From the NCBI GenBank assembly GCA_030998225.1, contig JAPYXD010000698.1, forward strand, positions 10,721,001 to 10,785,000: a stretch of 64,000 bases of DNA. Direction: 5' to 3'. This DNA comes from Diplolepis rosae. Taxonomy: Eukaryota; Arthropoda; Insecta; Hymenoptera; Diplolepididae. The notes beneath the pieces are model-generated. The model had not been told where the DNA came from and did not search any database. It worked only from the letters and a program-made list of their open reading frames with translations. Below, in pieces: positions 37,708-49,286 of the stretch; position 1 is the first letter of the stretch; the number at the start of each line of letters is the position of its first letter. Both the position numbers and the translations under genes were made by a program.

Positions 37708-38426
37708 TTAAGGGGGTCTCCTTATCCAGAACCAAAAAAAAGGTACTTTTTCCTAATTTTTTTTTTAAGCAGAAAATAAAAACACAGGTCAACGATTTTC
37801 CGCATATATTTAGGTACATATCTGAACTTTTAAAAATAGTTTTTTATTTGAAAACGACAAAAAATCTCGGACTAATCGAAGATCCCGCGCAGCGTCTCGC
37901 CACGGACAATTGAAATTGCGTGCATGATATTGTCCAAAGTTTTCATCTGAAACACACATATATTTTTTTTTAATCAGAAGAGTCTTTCGCTTATAGTGAA
38001 CCTAAAAATTTTTTTAATTGATCTTTTAAGTTACTTTTCAAAAAAATCAAATTTTCCGCCCTTTTTTTGTTGAAAATGCGTTATATATAATGGAAATAAA
38101 TGCTGTATCATGTAAATTAAAGGTTCACTATAAGCGCATTTTAATTATCTACAAATAAAAAACAAGTTTATAATAATAGCATTAATGGTTCTTTTTTAAT
38201 CGCGCACGCAATTTTGAAAAATGTGGTTCCGAGAAAACGCGCTTTAAAGTTGTCAGACCTACCTTTCGCTCGCTCCGCGTGAGCCACTGCTCGGAACTCT
38301 ACCATCAAAACTATTCCGATATGGACTGTAAAATTTTGCGACAATATGCTCTGATAATAGTTCCATCGATTGAAACAAAACAAAAAATCGTTTTTTCGAA
38401 AGTTCTGGATAAGGAGACCCCCTTAA
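37708..38426. mobile_element. TTAA-flanked TIR element, 719 bp (T2)
   Basis: TTAA plus GGGGGTCTCCTTATCCAGAA at the left; TTCTGGATAAGGAGACCCCC plus TTAA at the right. That is 20 bp of perfect TIR. Inside, CGCTTATAGTGAACCT (37989) is mirrored by AGGTTCACTATAAGCG (38120). TTAA targeting points to piggyBac or Kolobok. Short internal frames on both strands lack transposase motifs, so it is non-autonomous. Confidence 0.9.
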
Positions 38427-39828
38427 GTATGTATTTTGGACATGCTGTAAAAATGTCAAATCATTTCACCAATTATTGAGCTAGAATCGGCGAGATAAGT
38501 TTAAAAAAATATCGAATTTGGGTGCGATGAAAAATATAATTTTTATTAATTATTACTTAAACTAATAATCGGATTTATTAATTATATCAGCAAAAATGTC
38601 GACTTTTGCCAGGTTGATTTAATAGTTTTAAACATTTTTTTATTTCACACCTTTTTTTCCTCCCGCTTTCTGGTCGTGAACAATACTTTTACCGAATGTA
38701 AAAAAAAGATTTGTTAAATCCAAAACTGCACTATGGATGCTCTAATTCGAGAAACTATATACTAACCGTTATTCTGTTCGTGTATAAAACCTCAAACACG
38801 CGACCCTTACCGACACCTGTCAGATAGGGTGAAATGAGAGTGGAAGAAGGTACTCACGAAATACCTTTACTATGCAGGAAAGTCTTGAGAATACCTTAAG
38901 TGCCTTAAAGTTCACCACAAGCGCATAGCGTGTCGATGGTTTAGTTGCTGGATATGGGCTAAATATTGGATTTCTCCATGAGTACATACGTCCTTCAATT
39001 CCCTAAATGTAGACGTATGTGCATTGAGTACTTTCTGAAACGAGTTAGGCAATGGATTCGAAAGCTTTTCTGATGAAGTCGGAAAAATTGGCCACGACCT
39101 TAATGCATTTTTAAAGTTCCTGCAAAGAAAGTTTTTCGATGTTAAAACGGAAACTTTTCAGATACGGATTTTAAAATATTTTTTAAAATTTCATTTCTTC
39201 AAAGCTAAGCTTCTTTTCATATTTTTACTTCGTACCTTCACTTCAGCAGATATTATTCAGAAATCAAATTTGAAAGAAAATTTTGAATTCACTAACATGA
39301 GTGGATTTTTTATATTTAAATCAGAGGTCAATGAATTTTGAAATTCTTCGTAGCATTTCTTATAGTATTTCAAAGGACTAAACAGTTTCCAAGTAAATTC
39401 TAATTCTAACTATTCCATATCGACTTTCCAAGAAGATAAATACGACTTAGTAGAAAAGCACAACGTAAATTTACTCACATGAACTTTTGAAGTCTCTCTT
39501 CAAAGGCAAATCTACTCTTGCCACGAAATTACAAACTAGCATGGATTATTGGCAGTCTTTAACTTCTTTGGCGCACCAAAAATAACAGATTGGAAATTAC
39601 TCTTTCACCATTTCGTTTAAACCGAAAAAACACAAGAGTCTGGTTTATTCTTAGGAAATATATAGAGAATATGCAAAGTTCAATTGTATGCACATTATTC
39701 ATCAATTCATTTAAAGCTCTGATTAAATAAAGGATTGGAAGATTTTATATGATGCTTTTTTTGCTCTGTTTAAATTTTCATGTATTATTGAATATTCTTT
39801 TTTTTTATTTCTATATTTTCAATTAAAT
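38427..39828. other. Unique AT-rich sequence
   Basis: No supported gene or element. Confidence 0.4.
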
Positions 39829-39890
39829 AACCCCATTTATCTATAAAATGAGATAACAAGTTAAAAATTCGTAGAATTAAATAAAATACA

Positions 39891-40964
39891 TTAAGGTAGT
39901 TGATCCGCGAAAATTAGACCTCAGGCAAAAATAGATAATTTTGCTTCCAAGAATAGCAATATTATTATTGAAGGGCTCTTTTCGAAGAGAAAAGATTAAT
40001 ATCAATGAAAAAATTTTAAATACAGAAAACTAATTTTATTAATAAATTTTATATTTGCCCCAACTTTTTTTCTTATCGCTTCTTACCAAATTTTAAAAAA
40101 TTATGCGATTTTAATAAATTACAAATCACTTTTTCAAGAAAAAGATTCCCTACAACTTAACCATTTCCGATTTTCGAAAATGAATAAATTATTATCAAAT
40201 TCAGCAATTTGTTTATAAAAATTTCGTTTTGGAAAATGTTTTTTTAATGGTTTCAGCCATTAAAGAATTTATTTTTAAAAATCAGAAACTGTGAAGTTGT
40301 GGGAAATCTTTTCTCTGAAAAACTGATTCATGATTTATTAAAATCGCATAATTTTTTAATATTTGCACGGAAAAAAATGAACTGTCAACTTGAACATCGG
40401 GAGTGTCAAACTAATTATATTGGAATTTCAACTATGGGATAATATTTTACATGGTGTAACGTACTATCTGTGAAGTGTAAAAACTAGATGTTCAGCTTGA
40501 CTTTCCCAGAGTGTATGACAATCCTGGAATGTAAAACTGAGTATCTCAGGAGCGTTAGCTCGATTATCTCGGAGTGTAAGTGTTGACAGGTTAACTATTT
40601 CAGAATGTAAATCTGACATTCTGTCGATATTCAAACAGACTATAAAATTATGGTCTCTCTGACTACGAAGAAAAAATTATGGATGGTAAGCGGTACTATG
40701 TGCAATATAAAACTGACTACATTAATTTTGACACTCAAAGTTTGACACTCCATTTTTTCCGTGTGGTAAGAAGCGCTAAGAAAAAAAGTTGGGTCAAAAA
40801 TAAAATTTATTAATAAAATTATTGTTCTGTGTTTCAAATTTTTTTCATGTAAAATAATCTTTTCTTTTTCAAAATAGCCCTTCAATAATAATATTGCTAT
40901 TCTTGAAAGCAAAATTATCTATTTTTGCCTGAGGTCTAATTTTCGTGGATGAAAACTACCTTAA
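39891..40964. mobile_element. TTAA-flanked palindromic element, 1.07 kb (T3)
   Basis: TTAAGGTAGTT at the left, AACTACCTTAA at the right. The arms extend over about 210 bp, including TTAGACCTCAGGCAAAAATA and TTGAAGGGCT, and the right arm is the mirror. A second, inner palindrome spans about 40088-40362 (AAATTATGCGATTTTAATAA and its reverse complement). Element C2 is inserted between the inner palindrome and the right arm. Related sequence lies at 44.8-45.0 and 63.7-64.0 kb. Confidence 0.85.
40366..40763. mobile_element. CAC-type element C2 (398 bp, TG duplication)
   Basis: Ends CACGGAAAAAAATG and CATTTTTTCCGTG, with TG directly repeated on both sides (40364-40365 and 40764-40765). Inside, ATGTCAA- and AGTGTAA-like phrases recur at short intervals (GAGTGTCAAAC, GGAGTGTAAG, CAGAATGTAAATCTG). 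It is inserted in T3, so it is younger than that element. Confidence 0.85.
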
Positions 40965-41178
40965 TATAAATTATTAAAATTATAAAATTGGTTTTTTTTT
41001 CAAAGAAATTTTTTTTCATAATTATAAATATTTATGACCAGACAGATCTATATTAATGTATTTTATTTAATTCTATACATTTTCAACTTCTTGTCTCATT
41101 TTATATAGAAATGGGGTTCCACAAACTGAAATGCCGGTAAAGTAGGAATCTAGTCATGTAATCCGGTTGGTCCATGGC

Positions 41179-41345
41179 AGTACCGACTGATAGCACTCGA
41201 CCAGTACTGCTTTCAAGTACCAAACAAGTACTAGCTGCCAACTCCCAGCCGAGTTATAATTAGGGTCTAGCCAGTACTATGGCGGTATCCATGCCGATAT
41301 TGCACCAGTACCCTGCCAGTACCAGAAGTTTAACGTCGGTACTGG
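41179..41345. repeat. Cluster of AGTAC motifs
   Basis: AGTAC occurs at 41179, 41203, 41216, 41227, 41273, 41307 and 41318, mostly as CCAGTAC or CAAGTAC, with GGTACTGG at 41338 in the opposite sense. The palindromic half-sites suggest a short repeat-derived or protein-binding cluster. It lies 300 bp upstream of the micropeptide candidate. Confidence 0.6.
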
Positions 41346-41496
41346 CGTGGTGTAGATCTTATTAACTGCGTATTATAAGAAACAACCACCTTCAAACGAC
41401 GGCTAGCTTAGAATGTGGAGGAACTTGAATATTTATCGGAATTTGAAAGTTCCGTCCCTCCAGAGTATTTAAGAGTTTGCCAAAGTAATAAAAAGA

Positions 41497-41543
41497 AGGC
41501 GAGGTCTGAACCGATGCTTACGCTTCGGATGCAGCCTCGCCTC
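41497..41543 (+). other. Small GC-rich stem-loop
   Basis: GGCGAGG pairs with CCTCGCC, followed by CTG/CAG and CCGA/TCGG with small bulges. It would lie in the 5' leader if the downstream micropeptide gene is real. It is shorter than a typical pre-miRNA. Confidence 0.4.
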
Positions 41544-41639
41544 TTACCTTCCTCTTTCCAAGCGAAGAGATTTGTACGAAGAGGTTAAGTTTCAAACATG
41601 CTAATAGATCTCACACCCTTCTCTTACAGTAGACGGCCG

Positions 41640-42025
41640 ATGAATCAAAGTCTATACCTAAGAATATTTTTGCTCATTGCATCCATCCTCAGTTTATCAA
41701 TAATATACCGATTCTCGGTAAGTTTGACAAGTATAATTTCTCATTAATTTTCATTAAGCTACAATATAAAAGGAATTTAAGAATTAAAAACTAATTTTAA
41801 ACTTTTTAGCTTCATTTCATACAAGAAAATTACATCATAAAAATAATTTCTCTATAGTGAGAATTTTATATCGGCAGTTTATTGCTCGAATTCGCACTTA
41901 AGCAACAATCAGAGTTAGGCGTGTAAAATATTCGATATAATTTACTTGATTTTTTATAGTATCTCATCAGGTATTTTATGTTACTAATTATTTACACAAT
42001 GTATCTTTTCTAGGGTGGGAGTTGA
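41640..42025 (+). CDS. Candidate two-exon membrane micropeptide (29 aa)
   Basis: ATG at 41640 opens 26 codons that run exactly to a strong donor, TCG|GTAAGT (exon end 41717). The 296-bp interval ends with a textbook 3' splice site: branch-like TACTAAT, a pyrimidine tract, then CTTTTCTAG at 42013. Splicing at phase 0 adds Gly-Gly-Ser and TGA at 42023-42025, and AATAAA follows at 42092. The product starts MNQSLYLRIF, has one hydrophobic span (about residues 8-23) and a short polar tail, and would be a single-pass membrane peptide. A TATA-like TATTTAAG lies at about 41468, and an alternative upstream acceptor is CTCTTACAG at 41629. Unspliced, the frame is 35 codons. Length, N-terminal Met-Asn and layout recall insect SERCA-regulating micropeptides (sarcolamban), but identity is low and that link is speculative. 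The exon could also be the start of a longer gene whose later exons I cannot see. Confidence 0.3.
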
Positions 42026-42097
42026 AATACGTAGAGGAGAGTGGCCATCACTGTGTTACAGTTGGTCTTTTCAATTATCATCTGTAAAATGAATAAA

Positions 42098-42926
42098 ACT
42101 GATCTTTTCGGAATATACTCCTATGAATAATTCACTGGTTCTTCAGTGTATATACGGTAGTTGTAATCAGTGATATGAATGCGCGTTTTTCATCATTTTC
42201 AATTTTCCGAATCACCATTTTACCTACGTTAGAAGTTTCTATATTAAAGTTCCATTGCATGTAATGGAGGTTTTTTTCAGTAATGTATATTAAATTTAAA
42301 ATACTTTCATCTTAAAAAATACAAACTTTTATTTGAATTTTAGTACACATGTGTATATATTTCAATGATGTTTGTTAATTTTAATATATTTTGATTGAAA
42401 GCTTATTTAATTTAATATGAATGTATATTAATTTTTCATAATAAACAAATCAATTAATTTCAATTTACCACTTGTATAGTATAGTCTATTAAAATTAATA
42501 AGATTTTTAACAGTGTAAATCACATTTGTCCATAAAATAATGGGGAAATTTGATTCAGCCGATCAAAATTTCTTTTTTAAATTATTGCAAATTCTAATAA
42601 GCTAGATTTGAATTAAGTGCTATTATATTTTTCGGCCGAATAGGATATCGGTCAATGGTTTTTCTGTAACGTGATAATTTCATAATTTAGGATTGAGGTG
42701 AAATGGTGTTTCGGAAATATAAAAATTATGAGAAATTAATGATAATTCGAAAATTTACACGGAGAAACCCAAGTTTACAATTTTTGCTAAACTACATTTC
42801 AATTTAGGGTAAACGTGTCATAGTGAGAATTTTCCGCAACGAAATACCAAAATTCAAATGCATTATATTATAATTTACTGTAGATTGTATCAAACTTTAC
42901 TATAACCTATACTAAAGTTTCATACC
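42098..42926. other. Unique AT-rich sequence
   Basis: No supported feature. A single CAC-type tip (CACGGAGAAACC at about 42760) has no recognisable partner. Confidence 0.4.
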
Positions 42927-43343
42927 ACTCTCTAAACCTGAATCAGTGAACGGCCACTGATTCGCAGTGACTATTCACTGATGGCGGCAACTATAAGTCT
43001 TTCACTGAGAATCAGTAAAATTCGACTGATGAATCAGTGAAATAGATTGAACTCACTTATTTAATTAGTGAAATCTTCAGGTGTGAATAATAAAACCAAA
43101 AATATATTTTAACGGTCGATGAACTCGTTTATATTAAGTTAAACAACACTAAAAAGAAATTAAGTAATTTTTATTATATATCGTAATTATCATTGTGTAT
43201 AATTATATTATGTATAATTAAAAATTAAAGATTCATCGTAATGTGTAGATGAAACTTTTGAATTCCCGAATTCAAAAGTTATGTTCACGTGACGCGGTCA
43301 CTGATTCCTCAGTGAAATCACTAATTTAGGTTTAGAGAGCAGT
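42927..43343. mobile_element. MITE family M2 (AATCAGTG-rich), copy 1
   Basis: ACTCTCTAAACCTGAATCAG at the left is mirrored by GATTTAGGTTTAGAGAGCAGT-like sequence at the right (AAATCACTAATTTAGGTTTA then GAGAG). The interior is studded with AATCAGT and ACTGATT in both orientations. It shares ends and motif content with 59054-59329. The AATCAGT-free middle (about 43085-43265) is additional sequence. Confidence 0.75.
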
Positions 43344-43393
43344 ATTTTGACTGTGATATTAATTGCAAAATCATAGTAAATGTATATTTTTAT

Positions 43394-43607
43394 ATGTACT
43401 TACAGTTTTGAACGCTCATTGAACGATGACAAAAATTTATTTTTCATAAGAAAATTATTTATTATGTTTATATTTAAGGCCCTCCAAATATACAATCGTT
43501 CATGAACATTACACTATTTTTTTATTTTCTGGATCAAAAACTAATCATTTAGTTTTCAAAAAAAATATTTTCCATCGTTCAAAAAACGTTCAGAACTGTG
43601 AGTACAT
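43394..43607. mobile_element. MITE family M1, copy B
   Basis: Both tips are preserved: TACTTACAGTTTTGAACGCT at the left and CGTTCAGAACTGTGAGTA at the right. The interior nearly matches copy A at 4680-4886 base for base, so this is the best internal copy of the family here. Confidence 0.9.
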
Positions 43608-44080
43608 TATTTTCCTAGAGAGTTCGAGAAAATTCGATCCGTAGACTCGGATGTCATAGTCTTACGGGGTTAACCAGTGCGAGATAAGAAAGTTAGTTCA
43701 AAGAGGCCGAAGAGTAGGAAGATTCTAATTAGATGCAGCGTCATCTCAATCCACCAAACGAGGGACGTAGAAAGTCTGAGTATATCAGAACGGTGGGAAC
43801 TTCCTATCCTTGTAACTTTCCGTTTTCATCGAGTAGATTCAGATAAATCATTCTGAACTAAAAGTTTCCAAACTGATGCTCTATCATCTCTGTGTGCTAA
43901 TTTCAAATTCTATTTCAATCTTATTAATACCTTACCAGCTTCTTTGTAAGTGATTTTCGAAATCTCACTAATTCCTGTAACATTAGTTTTGAGCAGTGTT
44001 TCCAGTGAATCTTTCATAGGTAGAGTATCAATACGTTCATAAAAATAACTATTGTTTATGATAAAATTATTTTCTTCGAT
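43608..44080. other. Unique sequence
   Basis: No supported feature; moderately GC-richer around 43620-43830. Confidence 0.4.
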
Positions 44081-45041
44081 TTAACCCTTTGATGGTTGGA
44101 TTTTTTTAGTACTTTCAAAAATTTCATTCATAAATGATCAAACTTAACGAAAGTTTCGAAACTTTTCTGCTACCGAAACCACCTCTACGTGATAATTCCG
44201 CCTTTAAAACTAAAGTAAATCGTTAGCCACTTTTATATTGTTTAATAGGACTTTATTTCCAAGAAAAAATTATCTACAATATGCAGCTATGTTAAAAAAA
44301 TAATGCAGACAAAATAATTTATTTTTGATAATTTTTTAAAATTAAAAAGTAGCATGTATTTCTTAACAGATTGTATATTTGAACATCCATGAACATATAT
44401 GTGATAAAAAATTTCGTTTTGATAAAAAATCTTGTTCGTCTCTAAATGAAAGTTTAAAACTGTAATTACACAGAAATAACTAGAAAATAATCTAGTTAGA
44501 ATAACCAAAAAAGAATTTAAAATATGGGCTAACCAAAATTTCGGTTATTTTAAGTAGATATTTTTTTGTGTGTATGGTTATACAAAAAGGGCTGTATAGT
44601 GATTCAAACTTTTTCATACATATATTAATTATTCTTGTGCTCATTTTTTTCGTGAATTTGGCACTTTTTGAAAGGGAGTGTAGCAAAAATGGTTTATCTT
44701 ATGATTTTAAGACTTGAAATATTATTATCAGTCGTGTTTTATGAAATAAAAAACATTATTTTTATGCAAAAAATTTAAAACTGATACGAAAAATAATACT
44801 TTTAATAATGTTTTTTGCAATAAATTTTTTTCGTTCTAACGCTTCTTACCAATTTTATTTAGAAATTATTGGAGTTTCATAAATCATAGATTATTTTTTT
44901 GGGCGAAATATTTTCTACGACTCTACTATTTCTAATTTTGAAAATAAGTAACTAATTTTCAAATATATATTTTTCGCAAATTTTAAATTTCTTCTATAAA
45001 AAATAATGTTATATATGTACCACTAGCCATTAAAGGTTTAA
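44081..45041. mobile_element. TTAA-flanked TIR element, 961 bp (T4)
   Basis: TTAACCCTTTGATGGTTGG at the left is mirrored, with mismatches, by CTAGCCATTAAAGGTTTAA at the right. TTAACCC is the classic piggyBac-type start. The right part (CGCTTCTTACC near 44850, TTCATAAATCATAGATTATT near 44876) is related to the arms of T3 and to 63.7-64.0 kb. No transposase frame. Confidence 0.65.
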
Positions 45042-47435
45042 TAAGTCAGTCCAAAGCTTTGAATAATTTTGAATTTGTATACTTTGCAAATGTCTTCAAG
45101 AAACCTTGTTATTAAAAAAAAAAAACAATTATTCCGTTTCTTTTCAAACTAGTTGAAACGACCTACTTCCTGTTCGTATTCATTACAAACAATCAGTGCA
45201 GTAAAACTAAAGTTTTGAGTCGTTACATTTCTCATGCAATACGCGGTGATTAAAGCAGAAGAAGGTAGTTATCTTTGTTAGTGTAAATAAAGCCTTTTAG
45301 TATAAGGTAACTTGAGATTGCAGGTACGGCACCTTCGGAGGCAAACAGAAATCTTGCTTTAGGTAACTCTGATTGCAAATATTTTAGCCACAGTTCACGT
45401 ATCTGTAAACTTATACAGAAAATCAGGCACCTCTTGGCATGCGTTTATTCAGCCGATCGTCGAATAAACTAATTCCAAGCGTGAGTGCTTCCTAGAGGGT
45501 GAATGAGGTTGTTTCAAGAAAATAGAGAATGAGAGAATCTCTGCAGAGTTTGGCTCGTGTCTAACCGCAATTCCTATATTTACTTGTTTATACTTACTTA
45601 GTTGCCTTCGTCATCTAATGCCTTTTCTGCTGGCTCGTTTGTACGTATGTAAGAGTGCTTTTGTGTATCAGAGTTTGCAAAGGCACGTGATCTTATTTGA
45701 AAGTAACGAGAACCCACATTATGTAGTACGTGTACTCATGACGGTAGGTTCCGCAACGACGATCTCAATTCATCTACATCCATGCATGTGCTCTACAAAA
45801 ATATTATATAGAATTTCTGCATCACATGAATATCATCCACATTTTTTCCTTGACACTTCAATAGGTTCATAGCTCTGTTTTGCTTGTTTTGCTTTATTTG
45901 AAATTTGAACAATAACTATTTACTTGAAAAAATCATTCGAACGGATTGACAAATTGTATCAAAGAAAAATTGCCATTTTTATTGTGAAATATGTATGCAT
46001 GCCACTTTTTTGTTGCCTTTTTTAAAGATTTTGATCCTTATTAAAAATATTTTCTATAAAATGGTACGTTGTTGGAAAAAATTAGCTTTAGGGACCAAAA
46101 ATGATTAAATCGATTTAATGAGACGTTTCGGCTCAGGTCGGAGCCCTTATTAGTGATATTTATTAAAATCTAAAAAATTAAAAAAAAGAGTAGCGCTAGT
46201 TTCACATTTTTTAAAATAACTATATCACTCAAACATATAATACAAAAAGATATAAAATATTCTCCTGATGATCTATTTTATCAATAATTAAAGAAAGTTA
46301 TCATTCCTCATTCATAATTTATTATCGTATATTCTCAGAGTTAAAAGTCAATCTTAAAATATTCATGATTGAATAATTATTTTTAAATGATGCTGATTTA
46401 TAAATATTAATTATAATTATATTTGTTCAATCTTCTTTATATATTCAGGGGGTCGTTTTGATCATAAATAACTATAAATTATTCAAAAATTGTCATTTCG
46501 AATTAATCGAGAACACATGTAATTTCGAACATGCAATCGAATCAGTGTTACTCAGTGCAATCACTGTCATCAGAATTGATTAAAACATTTTAAAAAGTTT
46601 TGCCATTCTCAGCAGAATTCTCGTCGTGCGCATATGGTTTGGTTAATTGGATCATTTCAATTCGGAGGTAAAGAGTGATTATCCGTAGGGAATTATATCA
46701 ATGCATGTGTTCCATTCTGTAAATACGAGTGTATGAGCGTGTCTATTTTCTATACGAGCTACTATCGGCCACCCTTTACGCAATCCGATCACATAGGAAA
46801 TGCCGAATGACATAGCACTGTCTGTAGGCGCATTTCTAGTTCCGGTTAACATTTTAAATGAAAGAGAAGAAGGTAAAGAGATAGAGATCGTGATATAAAA
46901 AGAGATATACACTTGTGAGGGAAGGGATGGAAAAGGAGATGAAGGTAGTAAATGAGATAGAGAAAAATAGATAGGGACAAAAAAAGAATAATTGAAAAAA
47001 GATTCAGTACCGACTCTTATTTCCCCAAAGGCCAATAGCTTCGTCAGTTGGTATTGTTTCTAGATATAATTGAGTAGAGTCGTAATTACTGGTATTGAAA
47101 GCATAGAAGATGATTTTGACCAATTGACATACAATCGTAATTAAAAGAGAAATAGAAACGGTTCACCAGTGTCTTTGTCACCGCTAATTCTACTCTTTTC
47201 GACAAGTTAATCGATTAGTAGAACAATTACTTTCCTGAATATGGATGGAATCTGGAAGGGCGAAAGTAACACATTATACACACTGTTTATTTTCATGTAA
47301 TATTTTTCCTATGCATAGGTCATTGTTTTGTATGGTTCATTTTATATATTTTGTAGAGGAAAGTTCTGAAATTTAATATTGAGTCAGACATATAAGGTAG
47401 ATGACTCAGTAATCGTCATTTCACTCTTGAAATTT
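45042..47435. other. Unique sequence
   Basis: No supported gene. The patch at 45260-45860 is less AT-rich and non-repetitive. The 118-codon minus frame at 46679-47035 is purine-tract-derived low complexity. Confidence 0.4.
46122..46154 (-). ncRNA. Degenerate hammerhead-like motif
   Basis: On the minus strand CTAATAA, a GGCTC/GAGCC stem with a 6-nt loop, and GAAACGTC follow the hammerhead order CUGAUGA, stem II, GAAAC. Two core guanines are A, so it would be inactive. Probably a retroelement remnant, if it is related at all. Confidence 0.25.
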
Positions 47436-47657
47436 ATGCAACTGCGCGTTGCAACGTTTATAGCCAAAAAGATAAAATTTGTTTTCAATTATGATTTGTT
47501 GGTTTTTAAAAGATTGACTGATTGATACTTCTATTGTCATTTTGAACATTTATACACGAAAATATAAACTGTTCGTAAATTATTTTAAATTTTATTTGCA
47601 GATGATGGAATTTTGGTTTTGTATTTTCGTTTATAAGTATTGCAAACGACAGCGACA
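47436..47657. mobile_element. MITE family M3 (GTTTGCAACG TIR), copy 1
   Basis: TGCAACTGCGCGTTGCAACG then TTTATA at the left; TATTGCAAACGACAGCGACA at the right. It is 222 bp, and the interior is the reverse complement of 57116-57336 (for example TTTATTTGCAGATGATGGAA and AATTCCGTCATCTGCAAATA). Confidence 0.88.
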
Positions 47658-49005
47658 TTGAAATTTGACAAAGTAACATAGATTATCAAAAATTGTCAAA
47701 ATTAATGATAATCCAATAAAAAGTAAGATTATTTGTGTGCCGATTGATGGAACATTTACCTTATATCTACTTTTGTAATAGGAACATTTTTTACTTCGAT
47801 CCTTGAAATTGCAAATAGAATTCTTTTTTATTTATGAATCTAATTATCTGAAATCTTATTTTCTACAGTTTCTGTCTAATTGATTTTCAATCTAAATAAA
47901 CTTCATTTTTGCGTATTAGCAATCTTAAAATTTTCTTGTAAATAAAAAATATTTACAGATATTTTTGGATGAACAAGAGGCTTTCAAATCATATTGGATT
48001 ACATTTTTTCATTATTGGCGATTTATTTATTTCTATATTGAATTTACTGAAGGAATAAAGATGTTTTTACAGAGAATTCAGAATTAATACGTATTATCTC
48101 GCATGAAAAACTGACTTTAAGAAGTAGAGTTTAGTTACATAGTAGCAATTTTTACTAAGGTATCAAAAACTGCTACGTCCAGTAACCAATCAGAAGTCTT
48201 GGTTATAAAAAGGACATTTTTATTCGAGTGCTGAGTATAGCAATTTCTGCTATCGTTGCAAAAATTTCTGCGGTGTAAGTAGGCTTACTCAGAAAATAGA
48301 AAAAATTATGTATTGTTTTATCTTGAACAACCCCTTACAATTTTGTTTGTGATATAATTATCATGGAGGATTATCAATTTGATCTTTGACCCAGACAATT
48401 CCCCTGATGTATTATAATTGAAGTGAAGGTGTCGATGAATGAATTATATGACTAACCTTTTTACTCAAAAAGTCACCTCTCAGATCGATAGTTATAAGCT
48501 GGTTAAAAGTAACTTGCAACGCTCCAACTTATTGTGAAAACAATTTCATAAAGAAAGTCAAACAGATAAGAAAAGTAAATTATATTTTACGGAATGGCAG
48601 CTAACTTTTCACATTAATATCACAGGAGAAAGAAACTTTTCACGAGATCCTCAGGTTCTTCAGTTTCTTCAATTTAAAGTGTTTCTCCGATTTACAACTA
48701 ATTTATTCTTGGAAATATTTCTACTTATGCAGTAAAACTTATAATTGAATTCTTAATTTTACTAATGATTAGATCAATACTTATCATGACACGCAAATAT
48801 TATATCTTACATCACTCAAAAGTCTCCAGTCTAAGCCAGTTTCTGAAACTGCAACAGAAAAAATGTTTGGATTCGGGTAACTAAAGCTTTATATAGTTAC
48901 ATCTGGTTGACCACTCTGTTACCATTACACTGAGAGAAAAATATTGTAATATTAGCTGAAGCAGTTCAGTTGATTTTAACGATAAAAGAAAAGAAAATTT
49001 CAGTC
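47658..49005. other. Unique AT-rich sequence
   Basis: No supported feature. A CAC-type tip ACACTGAGAGAAAAATA at about 48929 is without a clear partner. Confidence 0.4.
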
Positions 49006-49090
49006 ACTTTGTTACGGCGGGGGAAAAAACGCGTGGCGTGGTGGTGTTGTGGGTGGAGATGCGGGTTGGTGCGAAATGGTGGTCTTCGTT

Positions 49091-49138
49091 ACTGAAACCG
49101 GGCACCCCAGATAGCGCCTGGATAGCGCCTGGTTTCAG
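49091..49138. repeat. Stem with internal duplication in the LTR
   Basis: ACTGAAACC and GGTTTCAGT form a 9-bp stem around a loop holding two copies of GATAGCGCCTG in tandem. Confidence 0.75.
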
Positions 49139-49286
49139 TCAAACACGTTGCAGGACGGCTCGTCTTCCTCTGCTTCCCTTCCGCTTTTCTTCTTCTGCTT
49201 CTTCTTCTTCTTGATTCAAGGCGCGTGGCTGGGCCATGGTTAAAAGGCGAGAGAGGGGATAAGAGAGAGGGAGTAAGAGGGAGGGA

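Larger units (their letters stand above)
39829..41117. repeat. Outer palindrome around T3
   Basis: CCCCATTTATCTATAAAATG and the following 40 bases are mirrored at about 41054-41117 (ending CATTTTATATAGAAATGGGG). On the left the arm abuts the T3 element directly. On the right an 88-bp spacer intervenes. This is a large imperfect inverted repeat with a transposon at its centre. Confidence 0.75.

Noticed and set aside
41640..41717. Secreted venom-type or antimicrobial precursor
   Set aside because: No signal-peptidase-like AXA site and no cysteine-rich or amphipathic mature region in the accessible exons. A membrane micropeptide fits better.
42014..42084. Alternative second-exon frame (WELKYVEES..) joined through a GT at 41730
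   Set aside because: It needs a weak donor (ACAA|GTATAA) in place of the strong GTAAGT at 41718. Possible, but not preferred.
46679..47035. 118-codon minus-strand frame
   Set aside because: Generated by a purine-rich low-complexity stretch (AGAGATAG-type) on the plus strand.
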